Positions 40,496 through 49,357 of a stretch of 52,234 nucleotides of DNA are shown one piece after another. The stretch lies in contig DVHU01000111.1 of assembly GCA_018711815.1 (NCBI GenBank), positions 1 through 52,234 of the forward strand, read 5' to 3'. A program made the translations under genes and the position numbers. The stretch comes from Candidatus Egerieimonas intestinavium. Lineage in GTDB: Bacteria; Bacillota; Clostridia; Lachnospirales; Lachnospiraceae. Numbering within the stretch: the first letter of the stretch is position 1; the number at the start of each line of letters is the position of its first letter. The notes under the pieces were generated by a model, which saw only the letters and a list, made by a program, of their open reading frames with translations, had not been told where the DNA came from and ran no database searches.

Positions 40496-42547
40496 TTGGA
40501 GGATGAACGGTTAAAGGAGCGCTGGCAGCTGGCGGCAGAGCGAATTAGGGAGATACCGGGGGAGGAACAGGCGCCGGAGCCTTTCCGGGCTTATTTTTGC
40601 TGGATGGCCCGATGGATAGAGCAAATGATCCAGGCTTACCGGGAGGTGGAACAGGGGAATTTCCGAGAGAAAAGCCTGGCCCAGCTGCAGGAGGAAAATC
40701 AGAGCTGGTATGAGGATCTGCTGGGGGCAGCCTATGAAACCAGCTGGGGAAATCCCGCGTATGCGGCGAAGAAGCTGGGAGAGTACGGAAAGCTGCTGAG
40801 CTTTCTCTACACGGAACTTCGGGGGATGACAGCCTTCGTCTGCGAACAGCGGCTCTGGGATTGTGTGGTGGTCTGCGAGCTTTTCCTTCAGGTGTACGGG
40901 ATGTTTTCCGGAGAGGAGCTGCCCTCCCGGGAAGAGGTGCGGCAGACCATCTACTGGTATGTCAGCGACTACAGCGAGGAAATGGTGGCCCGCCGGGTGC
41001 GGGAGCAGGTGGATCCCCGGTTGTCCTTCGCGGCGGATATCATCGAAAAAGAGGATTTGACGGATCTGCGCTATCTCTATCTCTTTGGGGAGTACATCTC
41101 AGAAAATGAGCTGGAGACGGCCAGGTTTCTGGGGGAGCTTTCCCAGGAGGAGATCGACAGCATGGCCAGAACCTACACGGAGGGCTACCGGATGGGATTT
41201 GTCAACAGCGGCAAGGACTTATCCAGGAAGAAAACCGTGAATATCCGCTATAATCTGGGTTTTGAGCGGATGATCCGGGCGGCCGTGGGACAGTTTCGGG
41301 AGATGGGCTTAAGCCCGGTGATCTATAGGGCGGCCCAGCACAGCGTGAACAAGAGGCAGCATATTCGGATCGGTTACACGGTCAGCGGAGCCAATCTGCA
41401 GTATGAGTACGATCACCGAAATGACGCGGGTCTCTACCTGGATGAGGATTTAGTCAGCCGGAAACTGCGGATGCTGCGGCAGGCCTATCAGGAAGTGAAG
41501 CAGCTGGCCCGGGAGCACGCGGGACCGGCGGTGGTGGAGGTCTTTGGGGCGGCGCCTTTTGCCCCTGCGGTCAAGGAGAGCTGCTGCAGCCTCACCGAGA
41601 AGCAGCAGAAACTCCAGGTCCACTACCAGAACGAGGCGGGACAGATTACCAACCGTTACATCCCCGGGGAGGAAAGGAGCTTTACCATCATTGCCTACCC
41701 GCTGCCGGAGATTGGGGAAAAGTACCGGGAGATTTTCCGGGAAACGGTGAAAATTAATAACCTGGACGCTGTTAAATATGAAGAAATTCAGCAGCGGCTC
41801 ATCGACGTTCTGGATACCGCAGTGCAGGTGCGGGTGCTGGGAGGAAACGGAAACCGCACGGATCTGGTTATCCGCCTGCATCCGCTGAAGGATCCCCGGA
41901 GGGAGACGATCTTTGAGAACTGCACAGCGGATGTGAATATTCCGGTGGGGGAGGTATTTACCAGCCCAGTGCTGAAGGGAACCAACGGAGTTCTCCATGT
42001 GAAAGGGGTATACCTCAATGAGCTTTACTACCGGAATCTGGAGATTCATCTCCAGGATGGCCGGACAGTGGACTACGGCTGCGGGAATTTCGACGATCCC
42101 CGGGAGGGAAAAGCTTATGTGATGGAAAATGTTCTCTACCATCACCGGGAGCTGCCCCTGGGTGAATTTGCCATCGGCACCAACACTGCGGCCTATGTGA
42201 TGGCAGAAAAGTACGGTATCGCCTCCCGGCTTCCCATTCTGATTGCTGAGAAGATGGGGCCCCATTTTGCCCTGGGGGATACCTGCTACAGCTGGTCGGA
42301 GGATACCCCTGTCTATAACCGGGACGGCAAAGAGGTGGTGGCCCGGGATAACGAGATATCTCTGCTGCGCAAAAGCGATGTGTCCAGAGCGTATTTCGGC
42401 TGCCACACGGACATCACCATTCCCTACCGGGAGCTGGCCCTGATCCGGGCAGAGCAGGCGGATGGAACGGGAATAGACCTGATCCGGGACGGAAGGTTTG
42501 TGCTGCCCGGAACAGAAGAGCTGAACCGGGTATTTCAGGGGAAGTAA
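40496..42547 (+). CDS. M29-like metallo-aminopeptidase with long N-terminal domain
   Basis: 683 residues. The C-terminal half carries the aminopeptidase T/S pattern: NIPVGEVFTSPVLKGTNG (metal Glu near residue 484), LGEFAIGTNTAA (about 557), EKMGPHFALGDTCYSW (about 586) and GCHTDITIPY (about 636). Classical M29 enzymes have about 370-410 residues, so the first 270 residues are an extra, mostly helical domain of unknown role. Start is TTG at 40496, 7 bases after AAAGGAGAAC. No in-frame ATG occurs nearby. It cleaves N-terminal residues from peptides in the cytosol. It is last in the pyrE run, about 65 bases after the HD gene. Confidence 0.88.
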   Translation: MEDERLKERWQLAAERIREIPGEEQAPEPFRAYFCWMARWIEQMIQAYREVEQGNFREKSLAQLQEENQSWYEDLLGAAYETSWGNPAYAAKKLGEYGKLLSFLYTELRGMTAFVCEQRLWDCVVVCELFLQVYGMFSGEELPSREEVRQTIYWYVSDYSEEMVARRVREQVDPRLSFAADIIEKEDLTDLRYLYLFGEYISENELETARFLGELSQEEIDSMARTYTEGYRMGFVNSGKDLSRKKTVNIRYNLGFERMIRAAVGQFREMGLSPVIYRAAQHSVNKRQHIRIGYTVSGANLQYEYDHRNDAGLYLDEDLVSRKLRMLRQAYQEVKQLAREHAGPAVVEVFGAAPFAPAVKESCCSLTEKQQKLQVHYQNEAGQITNRYIPGEERSFTIIAYPLPEIGEKYREIFRETVKINNLDAVKYEEIQQRLIDVLDTAVQVRVLGGNGNRTDLVIRLHPLKDPRRETIFENCTADVNIPVGEVFTSPVLKGTNGVLHVKGVYLNELYYRNLEIHLQDGRTVDYGCGNFDDPREGKAYVMENVLYHHRELPLGEFAIGTNTAAYVMAEKYGIASRLPILIAEKMGPHFALGDTCYSWSEDTPVYNRDGKEVVARDNEISLLRKSDVSRAYFGCHTDITIPYRELALIRAEQADGTGIDLIRDGRFVLPGTEELNRVFQGK

Positions 42548-42610
42548 TACCTGCCGCAAGGGATAAAAATGACAGAAATATGTCCTTTTTTGAAAAATAG
42601 AAGGGAATTA

Positions 42611-42683
42611 TTGATTCAAACGGCGGAAAAAGGTATAATTAAAAGGAGTTTGCGTTGACAGCAAATGACAGGAATAGTATACT
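42611..42683 (+). promoter_or_regulatory. Two tandem sigma-A promoters for the polysaccharide operon
   Basis: P1 has TTGATT (42611-42616) and TATAAT (42634-42639). P2 has TTGACA (42655-42660) and TATACT (42678-42683). Both have 17-base spacers. P2 begins 15 bases after the P1 -10, so one could interfere with the other. Confidence 0.8.
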
Positions 42684-42721
42684 TGTAACGTATGCGATAA
42701 AGAAAGGAAGGTCAGGAACAG

Positions 42722-43438
42722 TTGATAGATATCCATTGTCATATCCTTCCGGGAGTAGATGACGGAGCTCAGGACATTCAGGAGACTCAGCGGATGCTTC
42801 AGATCGCCTGGGAGGAAGGGATTGACACCATGATCGCCACGCCTCACTATCGCCACCGGTATATAGAGAATACGCCGGAGAGGCTGGAGGAACGGCTGCA
42901 GATGGCCCGGGAGGCCGCCCGGAAGATCGATCCCAAATTTCGGATTTATCTGGGAAATGAGATTTATTTCAGCCACAGCAGCGTGGAGGCGCTCCAGGGA
43001 GGACGAGCGCTGACTATGGCCGATTCCAACTACACCCTGGTGGAATTTTCCACCTCTAAGCCTTATCAGGAGATCGAGGCTGCGCTGAGGGATTTTCAGA
43101 TGGGCGGCTATCAGCCAATCGTCGCCCACGCAGAGCGGTATGACTGCCTGCTGGAGGAGCCCTCCCGGGTGGAGGAGCTGGTGGAGCAGGGCGCTTATAT
43201 TCAGGTGAACGCGTCCACGGTCATCGGCGGAAATGGCAGAAGCGGCAAGAGCTTTGTCAAGAAACTTTTGAAGTATGAGCTGGTACATTTTGTGGGTACG
43301 GACGCCCACGGGGTGAACAAGCGGGCCCCGGAGATGAAAAAGTGCGAGGCTTACCTGAGAAAAAAGGTGGGTTCTGCATATGCGGAGGACTTGTGCGGGG
43401 GAAACGCATGGAAGATTCTCCGAAAAGAATATTTGTAA
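42722..43438 (+). CDS. PHP-family protein tyrosine phosphatase (CpsB/YwqE type)
   Basis: 238 residues from a TTG start with GAAAGGAAGG upstream. The metal-site motifs are IDIHCHILPGVDDGA, ATPHY, GNEIYF, VAHAERY and GTDAHGVNKRAP. These manganese-dependent phosphatases dephosphorylate the tyrosine tail of the BY-kinase encoded two genes downstream, tuning capsule or exopolysaccharide length. First gene behind the tandem promoters. The family identification is firm, though which polymer is controlled is unknown because no glycosyltransferase or flippase is encoded nearby. Confidence 0.94.
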   Translation: MIDIHCHILPGVDDGAQDIQETQRMLQIAWEEGIDTMIATPHYRHRYIENTPERLEERLQMAREAARKIDPKFRIYLGNEIYFSHSSVEALQGGRALTMADSNYTLVEFSTSKPYQEIEAALRDFQMGGYQPIVAHAERYDCLLEEPSRVEELVEQGAYIQVNASTVIGGNGRSGKSFVKKLLKYELVHFVGTDAHGVNKRAPEMKKCEAYLRKKVGSAYAEDLCGGNAWKILRKEYL

Positions 43439-43460
43439 TACGGGAAAAGGGAGAAAAGAG

Positions 43461-44201
43461 ATGGAGTACAGAGAACAGGCGAATGATGAAGTGACGATTG
43501 ACCTGGGAGCACTGTTTTCCGCACTGCTGGATAAAATTGTGATAATCATTTTGGCAGGCGTAGTGGTGGCGTGCGTGACTTTTTTGGGCACAAAGTTGTT
43601 TATCACCCCGACCTATGATTCAACTACTAAAATTTATGTGGTGAGCCAGGCAAACAGCACGGGAAATCTTACCTACAGTGATGTGCAGCTGGGAACGCAG
43701 CTGACTAAGGATTACATGGAGATGGTGAAGAGCCGCACTGTGGTGGAGAGCGTCATCGCGGAGCTGGGACTGGATATCAGCTACGAGGACATGTGCGAGA
43801 AGATTTCCGTGGCAAATACCACAGACACCCGAATCATGGCCATCACTGTGTCGGATGAGAATCCGAAGATGGCCCAGGATATGGCCAACAGCCTGCGGGT
43901 GGCAGTCTCCGAGCAGATCCGCGAGGTTATGCGGGTGGACGAGGTTAATGTGGTGGATGAGGCGAACCTGCCGGACAAGCCGGCCCGGCCCAGCGCCTTT
44001 AAGAACTTTGTCATCGGCGGAGTGATTGGCGTCTTTGTGGCAGTGGCAGTGGTGGTGCTGATCTTCGTGATCGACGACAGAATCAAGACCCAGGAGGATG
44101 TGGAGAAACATCTGCAGCTGAGCGTGCTGGGCACCATTCCTATGGTGGAAGAAAAGGGCAAGAAAAAGACCATGAAGAAAAGTACAGAGAAGAAGAGGTA
44201 G
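43461..44201 (+). CDS. Wzz/CapA-like chain-length and kinase-activator protein
   Basis: 246 residues. Two membrane spans (about 24-46 and 183-206) flank an extracellular domain of about 135 residues, and the second span is preceded by a proline-rich segment ANLPDKPARPSAFKN, the Wzz hallmark. The cytosolic tail after span 2 (DDRIKTQEDVEKHLQLSVLG) is the part that activates Firmicutes BY-kinases. The next gene encodes that kinase 9 bases downstream. The start at 43461 has GGGAGAAAAGAG upstream. Confidence 0.94.
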   Translation: MEYREQANDEVTIDLGALFSALLDKIVIIILAGVVVACVTFLGTKLFITPTYDSTTKIYVVSQANSTGNLTYSDVQLGTQLTKDYMEMVKSRTVVESVIAELGLDISYEDMCEKISVANTTDTRIMAITVSDENPKMAQDMANSLRVAVSEQIREVMRVDEVNVVDEANLPDKPARPSAFKNFVIGGVIGVFVAVAVVVLIFVIDDRIKTQEDVEKHLQLSVLGTIPMVEEKGKKKTMKKSTEKKR

Positions 44202-44210
44202 GAAAAAGCC

Positions 44211-44903
44211 ATGATTAATATCAGTATTTCCAAAATGCTGAAACTGGACTACCGCACCAGCGAGGCATACAAGACTCTGCGGACCAATATCGAATTCTGC
44301 GGAAAAGATGTGAAAGTAATCGCCCTGACCAGCTGTACCCCGGGAGAGGGAAAATCCAGCGTATCCGTTCAGCTGGCGGCCTCCCTGGCGGAGGCCGGCA
44401 AAAAGGTGATGTTTATCGATGCGGACCTGCGTAAATCTGTGCTTCTGGGAAGACTTCGGATTCACCAGAATGTGAAGGGATTGGTGCATTTGCTCTCAGG
44501 CCAGGCCCAGCTGGCGGATGTGATCTGTATGACGGATATCCCCAGCCTCCACATGATTTTTGCGGGACCTGTGCCGCCCAATCCGGCGGAGCTGCTGGGC
44601 GGTAAGTATTTCAAGAAGCTGGTGGCTTCTTTGAGGGAGGTCTACGATTATATTATCATTGATACCCCGCCTCTGGGCAGCGTTATCGACAGCGCAGTGA
44701 TCGCTCAGGAGTGCGACGGCGCCGCCCTGGTGCTGTCCTCCAACACCATCAGCTACAAATTTGCCCAGGATGTCAAGGGGCAGCTGGAGAAATCCAACTG
44801 TAAGATTCTGGGTGTTATCCTGAACAAGGTGGATATGAGCGGAAACAGCTATTATGGTAAGTATTACGGCAAGTATTACGGCCAGTATTATGGAAAAGAG
44901 TGA
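44211..44903 (+). CDS. Bacterial tyrosine kinase (CpsD/CapB type)
   Basis: 230 residues. BY-kinase motifs are SEAYKTLRTNIEF, Walker A TPGEGKSSV, Walker A' VMFIDADLRKS and Walker B YIIIDTPPLG. The C-terminus is a tyrosine cluster (YYGKYYGKYYGQYYGKE), the autophosphorylation tail. With the Wzz-like activator and the PHP phosphatase it forms the complete phosphoregulatory trio of capsule or exopolysaccharide assembly at the membrane. Repeats of TATTACGGCAAG in the DNA encode the tail. Confidence 0.96.
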   Translation: MINISISKMLKLDYRTSEAYKTLRTNIEFCGKDVKVIALTSCTPGEGKSSVSVQLAASLAEAGKKVMFIDADLRKSVLLGRLRIHQNVKGLVHLLSGQAQLADVICMTDIPSLHMIFAGPVPPNPAELLGGKYFKKLVASLREVYDYIIIDTPPLGSVIDSAVIAQECDGAALVLSSNTISYKFAQDVKGQLEKSNCKILGVILNKVDMSGNSYYGKYYGKYYGQYYGKE

Positions 44904-44917
44904 GGTAATACAGCGCA

Positions 44918-45643
44918 ATGAATAAGAGAGCAATTACTGTGGTATTGGCTATTTTGTGCATTGCCGGAATTGCCGGCAGTGCAGTGGTTTATATGGGAAG
45001 GGACCGGAAGGCTCCGACCATCCAGGTACCGGCGGAGGAGATCACCTACTATGAGGGTGAGGACACGGCCAAGCTCCTGGAGGGGGTCACCGCCATGGAC
45101 GATAAGGATAAGGATGTTTCGGATACCCTGATGGTTGAAAAAATCATTCCCTCCGGGGACGGCCAGAGCGCCCAGGTGGTGTATGCGGCCATGGACAGAA
45201 GCAACAATGTGGCCAAGGCGTACCGTACCGTCAATTATGGGGCGGCAGGTGCAGAAGGCAGCAACTCCGGGGAAACTCAGGAGGACGAGGCCCCGGCAGC
45301 CGCAGATACCCCGGCGCCTACGGATACTCCTGCCCCCACAGATACTCCTGTGCCCACAGACACTCCTGTGCCCACCAGCACACCGGAGACGACGCCTGTT
45401 CCGGGGCAGAGCTCCGGGGATGTGCTGAGCGCAGAGATCGGAACAGAGCTGATTCTGCTGGAGCCCAGCAATGTGCGTGAGGCTCCCACCACGGACTCAG
45501 CGGTGATCATAAGCCTTGAGCCGGGGGCGGTGGTGGCCAAGCAGGGCACCAGCGGCGAGTGGGTCAAGGTGACTGCGGAGGGCGTTTTCGGCTATATTCG
45601 CAGCGATCTTCTGGCAGTGAACACAGGGACAGCCGGACAGTAA
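44918..45643 (+). CDS. Surface protein with Ig-like, proline-threonine linker and SH3b domains
   Basis: 241 residues. A membrane anchor (about 6-26), a beta-sandwich domain resembling DUF5011/HYR-type modules (about 32-108; VTAMDDKDKDVSDTLMV and AAMDRSNNVAKAYRTV), a linker of (A/V)PTDTP repeats (about 130-160) and a C-terminal bacterial SH3 domain (about 175-235; NVREAPTTDSAVIISLEPG). SH3b modules bind peptidoglycan peptides or glycans. It lies 14 bases after the BY-kinase, in the same operon, so it may link polymer assembly with the wall. No enzymatic domain is present. Confidence 0.85.
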   Translation: MNKRAITVVLAILCIAGIAGSAVVYMGRDRKAPTIQVPAEEITYYEGEDTAKLLEGVTAMDDKDKDVSDTLMVEKIIPSGDGQSAQVVYAAMDRSNNVAKAYRTVNYGAAGAEGSNSGETQEDEAPAAADTPAPTDTPAPTDTPVPTDTPVPTSTPETTPVPGQSSGDVLSAEIGTELILLEPSNVREAPTTDSAVIISLEPGAVVAKQGTSGEWVKVTAEGVFGYIRSDLLAVNTGTAGQ

Positions 45644-45665
45644 ATAAACAGAAAGAGGATTTTGA

Positions 45666-47219
45666 ATGAGTAAGGGAGATTTGACAGCGGTACTGATCGC
45701 CTTCGCGGCGTATCTGCTGCTGATGATTGTGATTGGAATCATCTACATGAAACAAACCAACGACTCCGAGGATTATTTCCTGGGAGGACGCGGATTAGGG
45801 GGCTGGGTGGCAGCCCTGTCCGCCCAGGCCTCCGACATGAGCGGATGGCTGCTGATGGGCCTGCCGGGCGCCATCTACGCCATGGGTACAGGTCAGGCCT
45901 GGATTGCCATCGGATTATTTTTGGGAACGGTCTTTAACTGGGTATGTATTTCTTCCCGGCTTCGCCGGTATACCATCAAGGCCAACAATTCCCTGACCCT
46001 GCCGGCCTATTTTGAGAACCGGTTCCGGGACAAGAAGAAAATCCTTCTGCTGATTTCTTCTATTGTGATTGTAATTTTCTTCCTGGTGTACACTGCGTCG
46101 GCTCTGGCAGCCGGCGGCAAGCTCTTTAACTCCGTGTTCGGCCTGGATTATCACATTGCCCTGGCCATCGGAGCGGGGGTAATTCTGGTCTACACCTTCA
46201 TGGGCGGATTTATGGCCGTGTGTGTGACAGACTTTGTCCAGGGCACCATGATGCTGATTGGCCTGATGGTGGTGCCTATCGTGGCGTTTTTCATCCTGGG
46301 CGGCGGAGACGGCGTGGTTGAGGTGATCGACCAGAGCGGAGTGGCCGGAGGAGCCTCCTCCTACCTGAATCTTTTCACCAACGGGGAGCGCCCCTACACC
46401 TTCGTGGAGATTTTCTCTCAGCTGGCCTGGGGATTGGGCTACTGTGGAATGCCCCACATTCTGACCCGCTTCATGGCGGTGAAGAATCAGAAGGAGCTGC
46501 GCAAGTCCCGGGTGATCGCCATCATCTGGGTAATGATTTCTCTGGGCTGCGCCTGCCTGTTAGGTATCCTGGGAAGAGCCTTCCTTTTCCCCACTATTCT
46601 GGGAACGGAAGGGACAGCTTCCACGGAAAATGTCTTTATTGAGATGATTATCAAAATGTTTACGGAGACCTACAGCCTGCCCTTTATCGGGGGACTGTTC
46701 CTCTGCGGTATTCTGGCGGCAATCATGTCCACTGCGGACTCCCAGCTGCTGGTGACGGCCTCCGCAGTTTCCAAGGATTTGTATAAGGACGTATTCCGTC
46801 CCAATACCGATGAGAAGAAGGTGCTTTCTGTGAGCCGCTGGACGGTGGCCGTGGTGGCTATCCTGGCCTTCATCATCGCCTGGGATCCCGACAACAGCAT
46901 TATGGGTCTGGTATCCAATGCCTGGGCAGGTTTGGGATCAGCCTTCGGCCCCATCGTGCTTCTGTCCCTGTTCTGGAGACGGGCCAATCTGGCGGGCGCC
47001 GTGGCCGGAATCATCTCCGGCGGACTGACGGTAATTATCTGGGATTACATTCCGCTGGTGGGCGGACAGACCCTGGGTACTGCCACCGGGCTTTACTCTC
47101 TGGCGGTGGGATTTGTCATCAGCTGCCTGTGCATCGTGATTTTCAGCCTGGCGACCAAGGCTCCTTCCCAGGAGATTTTGGACGAATTCGATTCCGTGAA
47201 AAACTGGAAAGAGGATTAA
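45666..47219 (+). CDS. putP: Sodium/proline symporter
   Basis: 517 residues with about 13 membrane spans. SSS-family motifs include DSEDYFLGGRGLGGWVAALSAQASDMSGW at the start, VCVTDFVQGTMML and LGYCGMPHILTRFMA, and the sodium-site region AAIMSTADSQLLVTASAVSKDLY. The full pattern matches PutP, which imports proline with sodium. It starts only 22 bases after the SH3 gene, so it may be co-transcribed with the polysaccharide operon, although the functions look unrelated. Confidence 0.95.
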   Translation: MSKGDLTAVLIAFAAYLLLMIVIGIIYMKQTNDSEDYFLGGRGLGGWVAALSAQASDMSGWLLMGLPGAIYAMGTGQAWIAIGLFLGTVFNWVCISSRLRRYTIKANNSLTLPAYFENRFRDKKKILLLISSIVIVIFFLVYTASALAAGGKLFNSVFGLDYHIALAIGAGVILVYTFMGGFMAVCVTDFVQGTMMLIGLMVVPIVAFFILGGGDGVVEVIDQSGVAGGASSYLNLFTNGERPYTFVEIFSQLAWGLGYCGMPHILTRFMAVKNQKELRKSRVIAIIWVMISLGCACLLGILGRAFLFPTILGTEGTASTENVFIEMIIKMFTETYSLPFIGGLFLCGILAAIMSTADSQLLVTASAVSKDLYKDVFRPNTDEKKVLSVSRWTVAVVAILAFIIAWDPDNSIMGLVSNAWAGLGSAFGPIVLLSLFWRRANLAGAVAGIISGGLTVIIWDYIPLVGGQTLGTATGLYSLAVGFVISCLCIVIFSLATKAPSQEILDEFDSVKNWKED

Positions 47220-47360
47220 TGGGATAAAAAGGTTTACAGCAGAACCTTAAATCAAAGGGGCTGCCGCATGATCGACTGCCCGGTACACCCGCTCCATGGG
47301 TTTGTGCCGGAAGGGACGTGAATTGCGGCGGCTCCTTTTGCGTACGGAGAGCTCAATATA

Positions 47361-47419
47361 CCGCGGCCCCTGGAATCGAATATTTCGCGGCCCTTGGAAT
47401 ATTCCGCGGCCCCTGGAAT
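47361..47419 (+). repeat. Three 16-bp direct repeats upstream of the truA promoter
   Basis: CCGCGGCCCCTGGAAT occurs at 47361-47376 and 47404-47419, and TCGCGGCCCTTGGAAT at 47385-47400. Starts are 24 and 19 bases apart, and the last copy ends 5 bases before the -35 box at 47425. The rest of 47220-47478 shows nothing else that I can support. Confidence 0.8.
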
Positions 47420-47424
47420 CAGAC

Positions 47425-47453
47425 TTGTCCCGGGGAGCGTTCTCTGGTATACT
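47425..47453 (+). promoter_or_regulatory. Promoter of truA-glf
   Basis: TTGTCC (47425-47430) and TATACT (47448-47453) are 17 bases apart, 25 bases before the truA start. Confidence 0.7.
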
Positions 47454-47478
47454 GATAAGAACGAGGAGTCACAGAAAA

Positions 47479-48216
47479 ATGAGAAATTATAAGATTACAC
47501 TGCAGTATGACGGAACCCGATACGACGGGTGGCAGAAGCAGGGAAATACGGCCAATACCATCCAGGGCAAGCTGGAGCAGATCTTAAGCCGGATGGCCGG
47601 CTGTACCGTGGAGGTTCACGGGGCCGGAAGGACAGACGCAGGGGTACACGCGGAGGGCCAGGTGGCTAATTTCCACCTGGAGAGCCAGCGGGATTGCCGA
47701 GAGATTCAGCGGTATCTCAACCATTATCTGCCGGAGGATATCGAGGTGACTGCCATCGAAGAAGTGCCCAAGCGGTTCCACAGCCGCCTCCAGGCTTCGG
47801 GGAAAATATATGTTTACCGGATTGCGGTGGGGGGAGCCAAACATGTCTTTGAACGGAGACAACTCTGGGCTGTGGAGGAACCCCTGGATGTGGAGGCCAT
47901 GAGACGGGCGGCGGGGATACTGGAAGGCCGCCATGATTTTAAGAGCTTCTGCGCCAACAAGAGAATGAAGAAGTCCACCGTGCGCACCCTGCAGAGGATT
48001 TCCATAGAGGAGCTGCCGGGGGAGCTGAGGCTGGTGTTTCAGGGAGACGGTTTTTTGTATCATATGGTTCGGATCCTGACGGGAACTCTCCTGGAGGTGG
48101 GAAAGGGAGTCTACGGACCGGGGTATATGGAAGAGATTTTAGCGGGATGCAGCCGAGAGCTGGCGGGGCCCTGTGTGCCTGCCAGGGGCCTGTGTCTGCG
48201 CCAGGTATACTATTAG
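47479..48216 (+). CDS. truA: tRNA pseudouridine(38-40) synthase
   Basis: 245 residues. The catalytic motif GAGRTDAGVHA carries the nucleophilic Asp53, with YDGTRYDGWQKQ at the start and DFKSFCAN and GDGFLYHMVRILTGTLLEVG later. It isomerises U38-40 in the tRNA anticodon arm. The ATG at 47479 has GAGGAG 11 bases upstream and follows a promoter directly. An open frame extends back to 47296, but it reads through promoter and repeats and is not protein-like. glf starts 12 bases after the stop. Confidence 0.96.
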   Translation: MRNYKITLQYDGTRYDGWQKQGNTANTIQGKLEQILSRMAGCTVEVHGAGRTDAGVHAEGQVANFHLESQRDCREIQRYLNHYLPEDIEVTAIEEVPKRFHSRLQASGKIYVYRIAVGGAKHVFERRQLWAVEEPLDVEAMRRAAGILEGRHDFKSFCANKRMKKSTVRTLQRISIEELPGELRLVFQGDGFLYHMVRILTGTLLEVGKGVYGPGYMEEILAGCSRELAGPCVPARGLCLRQVYY

Positions 48217-48228
48217 AGGAGTAGGAAA

Positions 48229-49335
48229 ATGTACGATTACTTGATTGTGGGAGCGGGCTTGTTTGGGGCTGTGTTTGCCCACGAGGCCATGAAGCGGGGA
48301 AAGAAATGCCTGGTGATTGACAAGAGAAATCACGTGGCGGGAAATATTTATACGGAGGAAGTGGAGGGAATCCAGGTCCACAAATACGGGGCCCATATTT
48401 TTCACACCTCCAACGAGGAGGTCTGGGATTACGTAAATCAGTTCGCCCAGTTCAACCATTATATCAACTCACCGGTGGCGGTCTACAAGGATGAACTCTA
48501 TAATCTGCCCTTTAACATGAACACCTTCAGCCGGATGTGGAAGATCAAGACCCCGGCGGAGGCCAAAGAGAGGATCAGGAGGCAGATAGCGGAGCTGAAT
48601 CTCCAGGGTGAGCCCAGGAACCTGGAGGAGCAGGCGCTGTCCCTGGTGGGACGGGATGTGTATGAGAAGCTGGTGAAAGGCTACACGGAGAAGCAGTGGG
48701 GAAGAGACTGCCGGGAGCTGCCGGCCTTTATCATTAAGCGGCTGCCTCTGCGCTTTGTGTATGACAACAATTATTTCAACGATCCCCATCAGGGAATTCC
48801 GGTGGAGGGCTACACCAGGATGGTGGAGCGGATGCTGGAGGGGGCGGAGGTCTGGCTGCACACGGATTATTTCCGGCTGATGGAGAAGAACCCCGATCTG
48901 GCCCAGAAGGTGGTCTTTACCGGCCCCATCGACGCCTTCTACCAGTACCGGCTGGGCGTCCTGGAGTACCGCTCCCTGCGCTTCGAGGAGGAGCGGCTGG
49001 CCTGCGATAACTATCAGGGAAATGCGGTGGTGAACTATACGGAGCGGGAGGTGCCCTACACCCGGATTATCGAGCACAAGCATTTTAATTTTGGACAGCA
49101 GCCGGTGACCGTGATCACCCGGGAATACCCGGAGGAGTGGAAGAAGGGTTCAGAGCCCTATTACCCCATCAACGACGAGAAAAACAGCCAGCTTTTTGCC
49201 CAATATCAGGAGCTGGCCAATCAGGAGCAGCGGGTGATTTTCGGCGGCCGGCTGGGCATGTATCAGTACTATGATATGGATAAGGTAATTGCCGCCGCCC
49301 TGGAGGCAGTGAGGAAGGAATTTGACCGGAGTTGA
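48229..49335 (+). CDS. glf: UDP-galactopyranose mutase
   Basis: 368 residues. FAD-binding start DYLIVGAGLFGAVFA, the flavin/substrate segments HKYGAHIFHTSNEEVWDYV, KGYTEKQWGRD and FGGRLGMYQYYDMDKVI. It converts UDP-galactopyranose to UDP-galactofuranose for cell-surface glycans. With the phosphoregulatory genes at 42722-45643 it supports synthesis of a galactofuranose-containing polymer, though they are separated by putP and truA. AGAGGAG precedes the start. Confidence 0.96.
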   Translation: MYDYLIVGAGLFGAVFAHEAMKRGKKCLVIDKRNHVAGNIYTEEVEGIQVHKYGAHIFHTSNEEVWDYVNQFAQFNHYINSPVAVYKDELYNLPFNMNTFSRMWKIKTPAEAKERIRRQIAELNLQGEPRNLEEQALSLVGRDVYEKLVKGYTEKQWGRDCRELPAFIIKRLPLRFVYDNNYFNDPHQGIPVEGYTRMVERMLEGAEVWLHTDYFRLMEKNPDLAQKVVFTGPIDAFYQYRLGVLEYRSLRFEEERLACDNYQGNAVVNYTEREVPYTRIIEHKHFNFGQQPVTVITREYPEEWKKGSEPYYPINDEKNSQLFAQYQELANQEQRVIFGGRLGMYQYYDMDKVIAAALEAVRKEFDRS

Positions 49336-49357
49336 CCGGCGGAGGGAGCAGGAAGCA

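Noticed and set aside
47296-47478. N-terminal extension of truA
   Set aside because: The frame is open but runs through the promoter and the three direct repeats. TruA proteins start at the MRNYK-type segment at 47479.
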